From NCBI RefSeq assembly GCF_008064635.1, contig NZ_VRYZ01000002.1, positions 310,001 through 374,000 on the forward strand: 64,000 nt of DNA, in the 5' to 3' direction. Source of the stretch: Parahaliea aestuarii (GTDB lineage Bacteria > Pseudomonadota > Gammaproteobacteria > Pseudomonadales > Halieaceae). Positions within the stretch are counted from its first letter, which is position 1, and every line of letters begins with the position of its first letter. The translations under genes and the position numbers were made by a program. Shown here in pieces: positions 1-8,821 of the stretch. A model generated the notes under the pieces. It did no database searches, was not told where the DNA came from, and saw nothing but the letters and a program-made list of their open reading frames with translations.

Positions 1-528
1 GGCCAGGAAACCGCCATCGGCGACGCCATCGGCCTCGCCGTCAAGCGCCTGAAAGAGCGCCCCGCCGAAAGCCGCGTGCTGATCCTGCTCACCGACGGCC
101 AGGACACCGCCAGTTCAGTGCAACCCCTGGATGCCGCCCGCCTGGCACGGGATCTGGGCATCAGGATCTACACCATCGGCATTGGCGCCGACCGCTTGAC
201 CCTGCCGGGTCTGTTTGGCTCCAGCTTTGGCAGCCGCCAGGTAAACCCCTCGGCAGAGCTGGACGAGGACAGTCTGAAACAAATGGCCGAACTCAGCGGT
301 GGCCGCTACTTTCGTGCCCGCGACCCCCAGGAACTGGTGGGGATCTACCAGATCCTCGACCAACTGGAACCGGTGGAGCAGGACGCCACTACCTACCGCC
401 CGCGCCAGGCCCTCGGCCACTGGCCACTGGCCGGCGCTGTCCTGCTGAGCTTCCTGCTGGCACTTTGGCACTGCCGGCGCCAGGGCCTGTTCCAGCGTAC
501 CACGGCAAACAGCGAGGCCGCCGCGTGA
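1..528 (+). CDS. BatA-like VWA-domain membrane protein, 3' part
   Basis: The reading frame is open from the first base, so the start lies upstream of the window; 175 residues are visible. They hold the second half of a von Willebrand A domain (LLTDGQD strand, then a TIGIG segment) and, near the C-terminus, one hydrophobic segment (GAVLLSFLLALWH) that should anchor it in the inner membrane. The stop codon overlaps the GTG start of the next VWA gene, and a BatD gene follows, so this is the BatA position of a bat (Bacteroides aerotolerance-type) operon. The family role in stress tolerance is known only loosely. The MIDAS motif is outside the window. Confidence 0.85.
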   Translation, partial: GQETAIGDAIGLAVKRLKERPAESRVLILLTDGQDTASSVQPLDAARLARDLGIRIYTIGIGADRLTLPGLFGSSFGSRQVNPSAELDEDSLKQMAELSGGRYFRARDPQELVGIYQILDQLEPVEQDATTYRPRQALGHWPLAGAVLLSFLLALWHCRRQGLFQRTTANSEAAA

Positions 529-2342
529 CTATCGATGCCCTGCACCTGTTGCGCCCGCAATGGCTGTGGGCCCTGCTGCCAGCCCTGTTGCTTGCACTGG
601 GGCTGCTGGCCGCACGGCGCCGCTCGGGCAGCTGGAGTTCCGTGATCGACCCGGAATTGCTGCCCTACCTGGTATCCAGTAGCAGTGGCAACAAACGCCG
701 CAATGCCCTGCCCTGGCTGTTGCTGGCCTGGCTGCTGGCCTGCGTTGCGCTGGCCGGCCCCAGCCTGCACAAGATCCCGCAGCCGGTGGCCCAGCGCGAG
801 GACGCGCTGGTGGTGATCCTGGACCTCAGCTACTCGATGAAAGCCGCCGACCTGGCGCCCTCGCGGCTCGACCGGGCGCGACAGAAAATTCTCGACCTGC
901 TGGATGTGCGCGAGGAGGGGCAGACGGCGCTGGTCGCCTTTGCCGGGGACGCCCATGTCGTCACCCCCCTCACCGACGACAAGGCTACCATCGCCAACCT
1001 GCTACCGGCCCTGAACCCTGACATGATGCCGGTGCCCGGGAGCGACGCCGCCGGCGCCGTCTCCCTGGCGCTGCAACTGCTGCACAGCGGTGGCGCCCGC
1101 GACGGGCGTATTCTGCTGCTTACCGATGCCGTCGCCCGCGACCAGCACGACACCATTGCCGATGCCGTAGCGGACGCCGGGGTGGAGCTCGACGTGATGG
1201 GTATCGGCACCGCCAGTGGCGCGCCCCTGCCCCTGCCGGAGGGCGGTTTTCTCAAGGACGCCTCTGGCACTATCGTCGTTCCCGGGCTGGATAGCGCCGA
1301 ATTATCCCAGCTGGCTCGTAAAAGTCGCGGTCGCTACCTCACCATGCAGCTGGACAACAGCGATCTGCAGGACATCGCCACTGCGCTCGACCTGCCGGGG
1401 CAGGAGCGCCTGAGTACCTCCGAGCGGCGCGCGGACCACTGGGAAGATCAGGGCTATGTGCTGGTCCTGCTGCTTCTGCCGGCCGCCCTGTTGCTGTTTC
1501 GGCGCGGTGTGCTACTGGGCCTGCTCGCCCTGCTGTGGCTGGGAGAACCGGCGCCAGCCCAGGCCCAGGCCTGGGACGACCTGTGGCTGACACCGGACCA
1601 GCAGGGGCAGCGCGCCCTGCGGGCGGGCGATGCGGAAAAGGCCAGCGAACTGTTCGACAGCGCACCCTGGGCCGGCACCGCGGCCTATGAAGCCGGCAAC
1701 TTCGAAGGCGCTGCCCGGCACTTTGCCGAGGGTGACAGCGCCGATGACTGGTACAACCGCGGTAATGCCCTGGCCCGCGCCGGACAACTGGACCAGGCCA
1801 TCGAGGCCTACCGCGAATCCCTGGCACGGGCGCCAGACCAGGCCGACGCCCAGGCCAACCTCGAACTACTGGAGCAGCTGAAACAGCAGCAGGAACAACA
1901 ACAGGACCAGCAGGAACAAAGCCAGGACGGCGAACAGCAGGAACAACAGCAGCAGGAACAAAGCCAGAACGGCGAGCAACAGAATCAGGGCGACCAGCAA
2001 CAGCAACAACCCGGAGCCGATCAGGAACAGGAGCAGAGCCAGCCCGGCGAGGAAGAGTCGCAACAGCAGCGCAATAAGCAGCCCGGGGAGCCCGAACAAG
2101 CTGAGGAACAGCCCCAACAACCCCAGGGTAGTCAGCCGCAAGAAGAAGCAGCAGATAGCACAGAACAACAGGCGGCGGCCGCCGAGCCATCGACCGAGCA
2201 GACCGAACGCGATCAGGCCCTGGAGCAGTGGCTGCGCCGGGTGCCGGATGATCCATCCGGACTGCTGCGGGAAAAATTCCGCTATGAAAGCCGACAGCGA
2301 CAACAGCAGGGAGAAGCACCGCGAGATGACCAGAACTGGTAA
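525..2342 (+). CDS. BatB-like VWA protein fused to TPR and Gln-rich tail
   Basis: 605 residues from a GTG start that overlaps the preceding stop as GTGA; the frame is open upstream, but the overlap and the N-terminal hydrophobic segment (residues 12-30) favour this start. A second membrane segment lies near 62-78. The VWA domain follows with an intact MIDAS DLSYS (D100, S102, S104). A hydrophobic stretch near residues 308-345 comes next, then a TPR-like region (WYNRGNALARAGQLDQAIEAY), and finally a long Gln/Glu-rich low-complexity tail. This layout equals BatB plus BatC of other operons in one chain. It probably works with BatA and BatD at the inner membrane; the molecular task is not established. 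Confidence 0.85.
   Translation: MTIDALHLLRPQWLWALLPALLLALGLLAARRRSGSWSSVIDPELLPYLVSSSSGNKRRNALPWLLLAWLLACVALAGPSLHKIPQPVAQREDALVVILDLSYSMKAADLAPSRLDRARQKILDLLDVREEGQTALVAFAGDAHVVTPLTDDKATIANLLPALNPDMMPVPGSDAAGAVSLALQLLHSGGARDGRILLLTDAVARDQHDTIADAVADAGVELDVMGIGTASGAPLPLPEGGFLKDASGTIVVPGLDSAELSQLARKSRGRYLTMQLDNSDLQDIATALDLPGQERLSTSERRADHWEDQGYVLVLLLLPAALLLFRRGVLLGLLALLWLGEPAPAQAQAWDDLWLTPDQQGQRALRAGDAEKASELFDSAPWAGTAAYEAGNFEGAARHFAEGDSADDWYNRGNALARAGQLDQAIEAYRESLARAPDQADAQANLELLEQLKQQQEQQQDQQEQSQDGEQQEQQQQEQSQNGEQQNQGDQQQQQPGADQEQEQSQPGEEESQQQRNKQPGEPEQAEEQPQQPQGSQPQEEAADSTEQQAAAAEPSTEQTERDQALEQWLRRVPDDPSGLLREKFRYESRQRQQQGEAPRDDQNW
1911..1980 (+). repeat. Imperfect 42-bp direct repeat in Gln-rich coding tail
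   Basis: The stretch caggaacaaagccag is repeated 42 bp later with the same following acggcga context. It encodes the QEQSQ(D/N)GEQQ units of the BatB tail. Such repeats are prone to length change by slippage. Confidence 0.7.
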
Positions 2343-4023
2343 GGGCGCCCGCAGGGGTGCCTGGCTACTGTGGCTATTGCTGCCGTTACTGGCGCAATCG
2401 GCACTGGCCGCCCTCGAGGCACGGGTGGATCGCAATCAGGTAGCCCTGGGAGACACCCTGCGCCTGGAGATCAGCGCCACCGCCGGAGAAGACCTCGGTG
2501 ACCTGGATCTGACGCCGGTGCAGCGCGATTTCGACATCCTGCAGCGCTCGTCCACCAGCAGCGTCAATATCGTCAATGGCCAGCGCAGCGAAAGCCGCCA
2601 GCTGGTGCTGGAGATCACGCCCAGGCGGCAGGGCGATCTCCTCATCGGCCCGCTGGTCAGTGGCGCTACTCGCAGCCTCCCGCTGCAGGTGAATGTCGGC
2701 CCGCCGCCGCAAAACCCCGCCGCGGATGCCCAGGTGCTGTTTGAGGCAGAAGTCGATCGCTCCCGGGTTTACGTGCAGGGCCAGGTACTGCTGACCCTGC
2801 GCCTGCAGCAGGCAGTGAATCTCGACAACCGCAGCGTCACTGAACTGCAGATCGACAATGCCTTCGTCAAACCACTGGAACAGAAGTCCTACCAGCGCAC
2901 CGTGAACGGTCGCCCCTGGCTGGTGCACGAAATCCGCTATGCCATCTTCCCGGAACAGAGCGGCACCCTGGAGATTCCCGCCCAGACCTTCTCCGCCCGC
3001 GAAAGCCTGGCCCGGCGCAGCCTGTTTGATCGCGCCAACGGCCCATTGCTGCGACGCAGCACCGAGCCCCTGACCATCGAAGTGCTCCCGCGCCCGGATA
3101 GCTGGCCCACCAACACCACCTGGCTACCGGCGCGCAATCTGACCATCGAGGAAGAGTGGTCGGTACCGCCGGAGCAATTGCAGGCCGGCGAGAGCGCCAC
3201 CCGTACGGTGCGCATCCGCGGTGAAGGCCTGCAGGGCGCACAGCTGCCCCCTACCCTATTCCCCGCCCAGGCCGGCCTGCGCTACTACCCGGATCAGCCG
3301 CAGATCACCGAGTCCGAAAGCGGCAGGGGCCTGGTTGGCCAGCGCGTGGACAGCGCCGCCCTGGTACCCGCCGTCGCGGGTCGTTACCGCATCCCGGAAA
3401 TCCGCATTCCCTGGTGGGACACCGAGCGCGGCGAACTGCGCGAGGCGGTGCTGCCAGCACGAGAAATCGAAGTCAGTGCCGCGAGCGCAACGCCCACTGC
3501 GCCGGTCCAAGCGTCAGCGGCAGTGGAGCCTTCGACGCCGGCCGCCATTGCCCCGGGCGCGAGCAGTAACAGCAGGGAACTGTGGTTGTGGCGCGGTATC
3601 GCCGCGGCCGGTTTACTGGGCTGGTTGTTGACCGGATGGCTGTGGTTTCGCCAGCTTCGGGCGAGGCGCGACGCGGCGCAGCCGGTAGCCAGCCTTCCCC
3701 CGGAAAATGAGAACCACGCCTACAAGCAATTGATGGCGGCCTGCGCCGGCAGCCAGGCAGGCGCCGCGCGACAGGCACTGCTGGACTGGGGGCGCAGCCT
3801 CTACCCCGGCGAGCGCGGCCTGTCGCTGAGCGAATTCAGGCGGCGGGTGGATAGCGCCGAGCTCTCAACGGTCATCGAGCGCCTGGAGCAAAACCTGTTC
3901 GCCCGCGGCGACGAAGAATGGGACGGCAGTGCCCTGGCCCAGTGTGTAAAATCCCTGCGGCCGCAACTGCGCAGCCGCAGTGGCGCTGCCGAAAACAACG
4001 CCCTGTCGCTGTACCCCACCTGA
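2326..4023 (+). CDS. BatD-like protein (oxygen tolerance family)
   Basis: 565 residues. The start ATG at 2326 overlaps the end of the BatB gene by 17 bp and is preceded by agggaga; in-frame ATGs at 2248 and 2284 lie deeper in that gene and would place charged residues before the signal peptide. An N-terminal export signal (WLLWLLLPLLAQSALA) is followed by a long beta-rich periplasmic part (ALEARVDRNQVALGD onward) and a C-terminal membrane helix (GIAAAGLLGWLLTGWLWF) with a cytoplasmic tail. This is the standard BatD plan. It likely forms a membrane complex with the two VWA proteins upstream. The gene converges on pepN. Confidence 0.85.
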   Translation: MTRTGKGARRGAWLLWLLLPLLAQSALAALEARVDRNQVALGDTLRLEISATAGEDLGDLDLTPVQRDFDILQRSSTSSVNIVNGQRSESRQLVLEITPRRQGDLLIGPLVSGATRSLPLQVNVGPPPQNPAADAQVLFEAEVDRSRVYVQGQVLLTLRLQQAVNLDNRSVTELQIDNAFVKPLEQKSYQRTVNGRPWLVHEIRYAIFPEQSGTLEIPAQTFSARESLARRSLFDRANGPLLRRSTEPLTIEVLPRPDSWPTNTTWLPARNLTIEEEWSVPPEQLQAGESATRTVRIRGEGLQGAQLPPTLFPAQAGLRYYPDQPQITESESGRGLVGQRVDSAALVPAVAGRYRIPEIRIPWWDTERGELREAVLPAREIEVSAASATPTAPVQASAAVEPSTPAAIAPGASSNSRELWLWRGIAAAGLLGWLLTGWLWFRQLRARRDAAQPVASLPPENENHAYKQLMAACAGSQAGAARQALLDWGRSLYPGERGLSLSEFRRRVDSAELSTVIERLEQNLFARGDEEWDGSALAQCVKSLRPQLRSRSGAAENNALSLYPT

Positions 4024-4026
4024 GGT

Positions 4027-4060
4027 GGCCAGGCCTGGTCTAACCTGGCCTGGCCTGGCC
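4027..4060. repeat. GC-rich inverted repeat between convergent genes
   Basis: GGCCAGGCC at 4027-4035 pairs with GGCCTGGCC, which occurs twice in overlap at 4047-4060. It lies between the converging batD and pepN genes and could form a hairpin that limits read-through. There is no T-run, so a classic intrinsic terminator is not shown. Confidence 0.4.
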
Positions 4061-4086
4061 GGGGGGCCTAGTCTGGCCGAACCGTA

Positions 4087-6750
4087 TCAATCCACCAGGG
4101 ACTTGCTGAGCACCTCAAACACATCCGGCGACAGTTTTGGCAACGCCGCCAAGCGCTCCAGTTCAGTGCGCATCGCAGCCCCCTGCGGCGCGGCGTAGTT
4201 GCGCCAGCGGGTGAGCGGCGCCAGCAGGCGCGCAGCGATCTGCGGATTGCTGGTATTGAGGGCTTCGATCACTTCTCCGTGGAAGCGATAACCCGCGCCG
4301 TCGGCGCGGTGGAATTGCAGGGGATTGCCGTTGGCAAAGCCCCCCACCAGCGAGCGCACCTTGTTCGGGTTGCGCAGATCGAAGGCTTCGTGCTGCAACA
4401 GCCCCTGCACCCGCGCCAGTGCGCCCTCCCCCGGCACCGTCGCCTGCACCTGCAACCACTGGTTGACCACCAGGGCTTCCGCCTGCCAGCGGCGGTAAAA
4501 ATCATCCAGCGCTTCATCGCGCTGGGCGTCAGTCCCGCGCTGGCTGATCACGCGCAGCGCCGCCAGGCTGTCGGTCATATTGCCGGCACTCGCATACTGG
4601 GCGCGGGCCAGGGCAATGTGCTCCTCCCGCGCCAGTGCCAGGTACTCCAGACTCAGGTTGCGCAGGCTGCGGGCGGCAATCTGGCCGGCTACTGGCGCAT
4701 AGGGCGCATTCACTACATTGCGGCGATAGGCCTCCAGCCAGGTGGCCTCGGCGTGCAGCGCCAGGGCCTTGAGGACTGTTTCCCGTGCCAGGTGGATGCT
4801 CTCTACCCGGGCGCCGCCCCGACGGGCGGCCAGCTCCGCAAGGTAGCCCTCTCCCGGCAGGCGCAGCATCTCCGCTACCATGGCGGGATCGAGTGAGGTG
4901 TCCTGCAACAGGGTCTCACAGGCCTTCAGATACAGGGGGTCGACACGCGCTGCCTGGTCCTCCCGGATCTGGCCCTCCACTTCCTGCAGCACCGAAATCG
5001 CCAACTGCTGCGCCGCATCCCAGCGCACAAAGCCGTCGTCGTCGCGGCTCATCAGGGCGCAGAGTTCCTCGCGACTGTAGTTGTATTCCAGACGCACCGG
5101 CGCGGAAAAGCCGCGCAGTAGCGAAGGCACCGGACGCTCGCGAACACCGCTAAAGACAAACTGCTGCTCTGCCTCGGTCACTTTCAACACGAGGTGGGTG
5201 TTGTCTTCGCTCTCGACATTGGGTGCCTCGCCCTCCAGTTGCAGGGGCAGATTGCCGGCGTCCCCCAGCAAGCCCACCGCCAGCGGAATCAACAGAGGCT
5301 GTTTCTCCGGTTGGCCCGGGGTCGGCGCTGTGCTCTGGCGCACACTGAGGGTGTAGGTCTGGGCATCCTCGTCATAGTCACCGCCCACCGAGAGCAGCGG
5401 GGTGCCGGCCTGGGCGTACCAGCGGCGGAACTGGCCGAGATCAGTACCGGATGCCTCCTCCATCGCCAGCACGAAATCCTCACAGGTCACTGCCTGGCCG
5501 TCGTGGCGCTCGAAGTAGAGATCGGAGCCTTTGCGGAAGGCCTCCGGCCCCAGCAGGGTGTGGATCATGCGCACCACTTCGGCACCCTTTTCGTAGACCG
5601 TCAGGGTGTAGAAGTTGGAAATCTCGATAAAGGAATCCGGCCGCACGGGGTGGGCCATGGGGCCGGCGTCCTCGGCGAACTGGGCGGTGCGCATTACGGT
5701 GGCATCTTCTACCCGCTTCACCGTGCGCGAGCCCATGTCGGCGGAGAACTCAGCGTCGCGAAATACGGTAAAGCCTTCCTTCAGGCTGAGCTGGAACCAG
5801 TCCCGGCAGGTAACCCGGTTGCCGGACCAGTTGTGAAAGTACTCGTGGGCAACGATGGCCTCTACCGTCTGGAACCCCTTGTCGGTGGTGGTTTCCGGGC
5901 TGCACAGCACGCAGGAGCTGTTGAAGATATTGAGGCTCTTGTTCTCCATCGCCCCCATGTTGAAGTCATCCACCGCGACAATGTTGAAGATGTCGAGGTC
6001 GTATTCACGACCGTAGACCTCTTCATCCCAGCGCATCGACTTCTTCAGGGAGATCATCGCGTGGTCGCACTTGTCGAGGTCTTTCTCCTCGACAAAAATG
6101 CGCAGGCTGACCTGGCGGCCGCCACGGGTCGTGAAGCTGTCGTCGACACTGCGCAGGTCCCCCGCCACCAGGGCGAACAGATAGGCGGGCTTGGGGAAGG
6201 GGTCGTGCCAGCGGGCGCGGTGGCGGCCGTTGCCCAGGTCTTCCGCAGCCACCGGGTTGCCGTTGCTGAGCAGCACGGGGTAGCGGGCTTTCTCGGCCTC
6301 GATACTGACCTCGAACTCGGCCATCACGTCGGGGCGGTCCAGGTACCAGGTAATCTTGCGAAAGCCTTCCGCCTCGCACTGGGTACAAAACATAGTGCGC
6401 GATTTGTACAGCCCTTCCAGGGAGGTATTGTCCTGGGGACGAATACGGCAACGGCTGGACAGCGTGAACTGATCCGGTACATCCGCAATGCTCAGGCTGT
6501 CCTCGGCGAGAGAGTACTCGCCCTCCCCCAGCTCGCGCCCGTCCAGGGCCAGCCACAGCAGCTCCAGCTCCTGACCGTGCAGCACCAGTGCTTCGCCGGC
6601 CCCGACGCCGCTATTGCGGCGCAGATGCAGCGTAGCCTCCACGATGGCGCGATCCTCGTGCAGGTCGAAGGCCAGCTCGGTGCGCTCGATGAGAAAAGCC
6701 GGCGGACGGTAGTCTTTCAGATAGATGGCACTGGGCCGGGCGTCGCGCAT
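4087..6750 (-). CDS. pepN: Aminopeptidase N (M1 metallopeptidase)
   Basis: 887 residues, the usual length of bacterial PepN. It removes N-terminal residues from peptides in the cytoplasm. The exopeptidase motif GAMEN is at 266-270 and the zinc site HEYFH at 302-306, with the third ligand E325 exactly 18 residues on (LSLKEGFTV). A PepN-type N-terminal beta domain (YLDRPDVMAEF near 136) precedes the catalytic domain, and the rest is the DUF3458 superhelix. It is a single gene facing batD, with the DUF2797 gene upstream on the same strand. Confidence 0.97.
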   Translation of the reverse strand: MRDARPSAIYLKDYRPPAFLIERTELAFDLHEDRAIVEATLHLRRNSGVGAGEALVLHGQELELLWLALDGRELGEGEYSLAEDSLSIADVPDQFTLSSRCRIRPQDNTSLEGLYKSRTMFCTQCEAEGFRKITWYLDRPDVMAEFEVSIEAEKARYPVLLSNGNPVAAEDLGNGRHRARWHDPFPKPAYLFALVAGDLRSVDDSFTTRGGRQVSLRIFVEEKDLDKCDHAMISLKKSMRWDEEVYGREYDLDIFNIVAVDDFNMGAMENKSLNIFNSSCVLCSPETTTDKGFQTVEAIVAHEYFHNWSGNRVTCRDWFQLSLKEGFTVFRDAEFSADMGSRTVKRVEDATVMRTAQFAEDAGPMAHPVRPDSFIEISNFYTLTVYEKGAEVVRMIHTLLGPEAFRKGSDLYFERHDGQAVTCEDFVLAMEEASGTDLGQFRRWYAQAGTPLLSVGGDYDEDAQTYTLSVRQSTAPTPGQPEKQPLLIPLAVGLLGDAGNLPLQLEGEAPNVESEDNTHLVLKVTEAEQQFVFSGVRERPVPSLLRGFSAPVRLEYNYSREELCALMSRDDDGFVRWDAAQQLAISVLQEVEGQIREDQAARVDPLYLKACETLLQDTSLDPAMVAEMLRLPGEGYLAELAARRGGARVESIHLARETVLKALALHAEATWLEAYRRNVVNAPYAPVAGQIAARSLRNLSLEYLALAREEHIALARAQYASAGNMTDSLAALRVISQRGTDAQRDEALDDFYRRWQAEALVVNQWLQVQATVPGEGALARVQGLLQHEAFDLRNPNKVRSLVGGFANGNPLQFHRADGAGYRFHGEVIEALNTSNPQIAARLLAPLTRWRNYAAPQGAAMRTELERLAALPKLSPDVFEVLSKSLVD

Positions 6751-6780
6751 GGTTTACCTCTCGCGTCGTTTCAGAAAATC

Positions 6781-7614
6781 TTACAGTCGTGACAGGGCAA
6801 CCTGGTAGCCGCCGTACTTGCGCAGATTGATCACACCGGTGTCGAAGATCAGGTACTGGCCCTTGATACCGAGCAGGGTGCCCTCCACCGCAGGAGTCTT
6901 GTCCAGATTGAAGGACTTCACCTTCACCGGGTACTCCAGCACCGGGTAGTCGATGGCGACTGCCGGTTGTCTCTCCAGCACGCTGATGGCCTGCAAACCG
7001 TGTTCATCCTGCAGGCGGGCGATGTCTTCGGCGCAGGCGGCCGTCAGCTCGGCGCGACGGGCCTCCAGGTCTACCGGCTCACCGGCACCCTTGAGCATGG
7101 TCTGCCAGCTGGTCTTGTCCGCCACGTGAGCCTTGAACAGGGTTTCCACCAGGCCGGACTGGAAGCGACTGCCGACCCGGAAAATCGGCTGTGCCTGCGT
7201 CGCGCCCTGGTCCATCCAGCGGGTGGGCACCTGGCTGTGACGGGTAATGCCCACCTTTACCCCGGAGGTGTTGGCCAGGTAGACAATGTGATCGATCATG
7301 CAGTGCTGCTCGCCCCACTCCGGCTCGCGACAGGTGCCAAGGTGGTAGTGGCACTTCTCCGGGCTGACAATACAGCTGTCGCACTGGGCCAGGCGCTTGA
7401 AGCAGGGATAGCAGTAGCCCTGGCTGAAGCTCTTGCTGGTCTTGCGATCGCAATGGATGCAGCGGATGGTGCCCCGGTAGTCCAGGCGCAGGGCCTGGCC
7501 CAGCAGGGCATTGAGGGGTTCGCGGTGCTCGCCGAGCACCATCTGGTACTGCACGGGCGCTTCCAGCGCCGTGTGCATCTTGCGCAGGGGACCTGCGGAA
7601 ATTTCCTGGGCCAA
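6781..7614 (-). CDS. DUF2797 domain protein with Cys-rich zinc-like N-terminus
   Basis: 277 residues from a TTG at 7614 that is preceded by AGGAGG at a short 4-base spacing. The resulting N-terminus (EISAGPLRKM) suits the family; a longer frame reaches into the YeaC-like gene. Clustered cysteines (CIHC, CYPC, CDSC, then CHYHLGTC and H) between about residues 50 and 105 look like metal-binding knuckles, and a YLANTSGVKVGITR segment recalls a GIY-YIG-like fold; that fold link is an inference. Function is unknown in the family. ATG at 7578 is an alternative start. Confidence 0.8.
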   Translation of the reverse strand: MAQEISAGPLRKMHTALEAPVQYQMVLGEHREPLNALLGQALRLDYRGTIRCIHCDRKTSKSFSQGYCYPCFKRLAQCDSCIVSPEKCHYHLGTCREPEWGEQHCMIDHIVYLANTSGVKVGITRHSQVPTRWMDQGATQAQPIFRVGSRFQSGLVETLFKAHVADKTSWQTMLKGAGEPVDLEARRAELTAACAEDIARLQDEHGLQAISVLERQPAVAIDYPVLEYPVKVKSFNLDKTPAVEGTLLGIKGQYLIFDTGVINLRKYGGYQVALSRL

Positions 7615-7636
7615 GGGGCCTCCTGTTACGGGGCGC

Positions 7637-7909
7637 TCAGTCGCGCCAGTTGAGGGGCATTTCGTCCCCCGGGGCGTTACCGACAGGATCGTCGCAGACA
7701 TCGCCGGCCTTGTGGCCGCGGTCGATATAGCCCACCCGCTGCTCTTCGGGCAGGTTCAGCTCGCCCCAGGCGATCAGGGCCTGCAGGCATTCCCGACGCT
7801 GCTCGGGGCTCAGGCGGCGGCCGTCGGGCCACTTGCCGATCTCCACGGCGATGCGGAGTTTTTCGTAGACCTCGGGGGTCAGGCTTTCAATCAGTTGCTG
7901 GTATTCCAT
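7637..7909 (-). CDS. YeaC-like DUF1315 protein
   Basis: 90 residues, a typical length for the DUF1315/YeaC family, starting MEYQQLIESLTPEVYEKLR and ending MPLNWRD. The conserved core GKWPDGRRLSPEQRRECLQALIAW is clear in parts. It lies directly upstream of the DUF2797 gene on the same strand, with about 20 bases between them, so the two are probably cotranscribed. No biochemical role is known. Confidence 0.85.
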   Translation of the reverse strand: MEYQQLIESLTPEVYEKLRIAVEIGKWPDGRRLSPEQRRECLQALIAWGELNLPEEQRVGYIDRGHKAGDVCDDPVGNAPGDEMPLNWRD

Positions 7910-7956
7910 GGCGGCGGGGCTTTGCTTGCGAGGGGCGCGATTATAGCGCCCCCGCC

Positions 7957-8808
7957 TCAGGCTTTGGAAATGCGCGACAGGCCACCGAACAGGGCGCCGA
8001 GAACAGCGCCGCTGAGCAGACCACCGACATGGGCGGCGTTAGCGATCGCGCCAAAGCCCAGCACCTCCACCACGCCGAGTATGCAGACCACCAGCCAGCC
8101 CACCATTAACAGCATAATGGCCGGCCGCGGCTGTATGCCCCAGCGCGGCTGCAGGGCGCCGGCCACCCAGGCGAAGCCCAACAGTCCGTAGACCACCCCG
8201 GACATGCCGCCGAAAATTCCGGGGCCGCCGAACAGGTACTGGGCCGAATTGGACACCAGCGCAATCACCAGGAACAGGCCGAACATGTTCAGGCTGCCCA
8301 TGACTCGCTCGATACGGGCGCCCAGTTCCCACAGCCACAGGCTGTTGAAGACGATATGCAGCCAGCCAAAATGCAGGAAGGCAGGCGTGATCAGCCGCCA
8401 GTACTGCGCGCCCATGGACTCGAAGCGGATCTGCCCCTGATGCACCTCGAAGGGCGTAAAGGTCAACTGGGACAACCAGGCCAGCGGCGCATTGAAAAAC
8501 ACCAGCAGGAAACCGCCGAGACTCAGCGCCAGCAGCAACAGGGTCACCGGTGCCCCGCGCCACCGCAGGCCGCCATCGCGTACCGCCGGGGTCCGGCTGC
8601 GCTCCAGGGTGATATCAACCTCCCCGGCGCGCCAGGCCCGGTACAGCTCTGCCACCGGCGCCACGTGGGCGTCATCCAGGACTTTCAGTACCTGCTTGCC
8701 CTGCTCCTCGTAGATGCGGTGGCCGACACCGCGCTGGTGCAGGGCCACGCTGAGGGGCAGCAAGTCCTCCTCGAGCCCCACCCGCAGGGCCGGGTACCCG
8801 TCTTTCAT
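7957..8808 (-). CDS. Rhomboid-family intramembrane serine protease
   Basis: 283 residues. The start ATG at 8808 has GAAGAAG upstream; the frame extends into nadK but without a better site. A soluble N-terminal domain (1-85, GlpG-like) is followed by about six membrane helices. The catalytic serine is S203 in GMSG and the catalytic histidine is H260 in NAAHVGG; the H151xxxN155 motif of the second helix is present. It cleaves substrates within the membrane. The gene follows nadK by 13 bases and probably shares its transcript. Confidence 0.92.
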   Translation of the reverse strand: MKDGYPALRVGLEEDLLPLSVALHQRGVGHRIYEEQGKQVLKVLDDAHVAPVAELYRAWRAGEVDITLERSRTPAVRDGGLRWRGAPVTLLLLALSLGGFLLVFFNAPLAWLSQLTFTPFEVHQGQIRFESMGAQYWRLITPAFLHFGWLHIVFNSLWLWELGARIERVMGSLNMFGLFLVIALVSNSAQYLFGGPGIFGGMSGVVYGLLGFAWVAGALQPRWGIQPRPAIMLLMVGWLVVCILGVVEVLGFGAIANAAHVGGLLSGAVLGALFGGLSRISKA

Positions 8809-8821
8809 GGCGTGCACTTCT

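Noticed and set aside
1339-2435. Two minus-strand frames opposite the Gln-rich tail, one Leu-rich and membrane-like
   Set aside because: Complement of CAG/CAA/GAA codons gives Leu/Phe-rich peptides; the plus-strand BatB frame explains the DNA.
5194-6792. 532-codon plus-strand frame
   Set aside because: Shadow of pepN; no recognisable domain or ribosome site.
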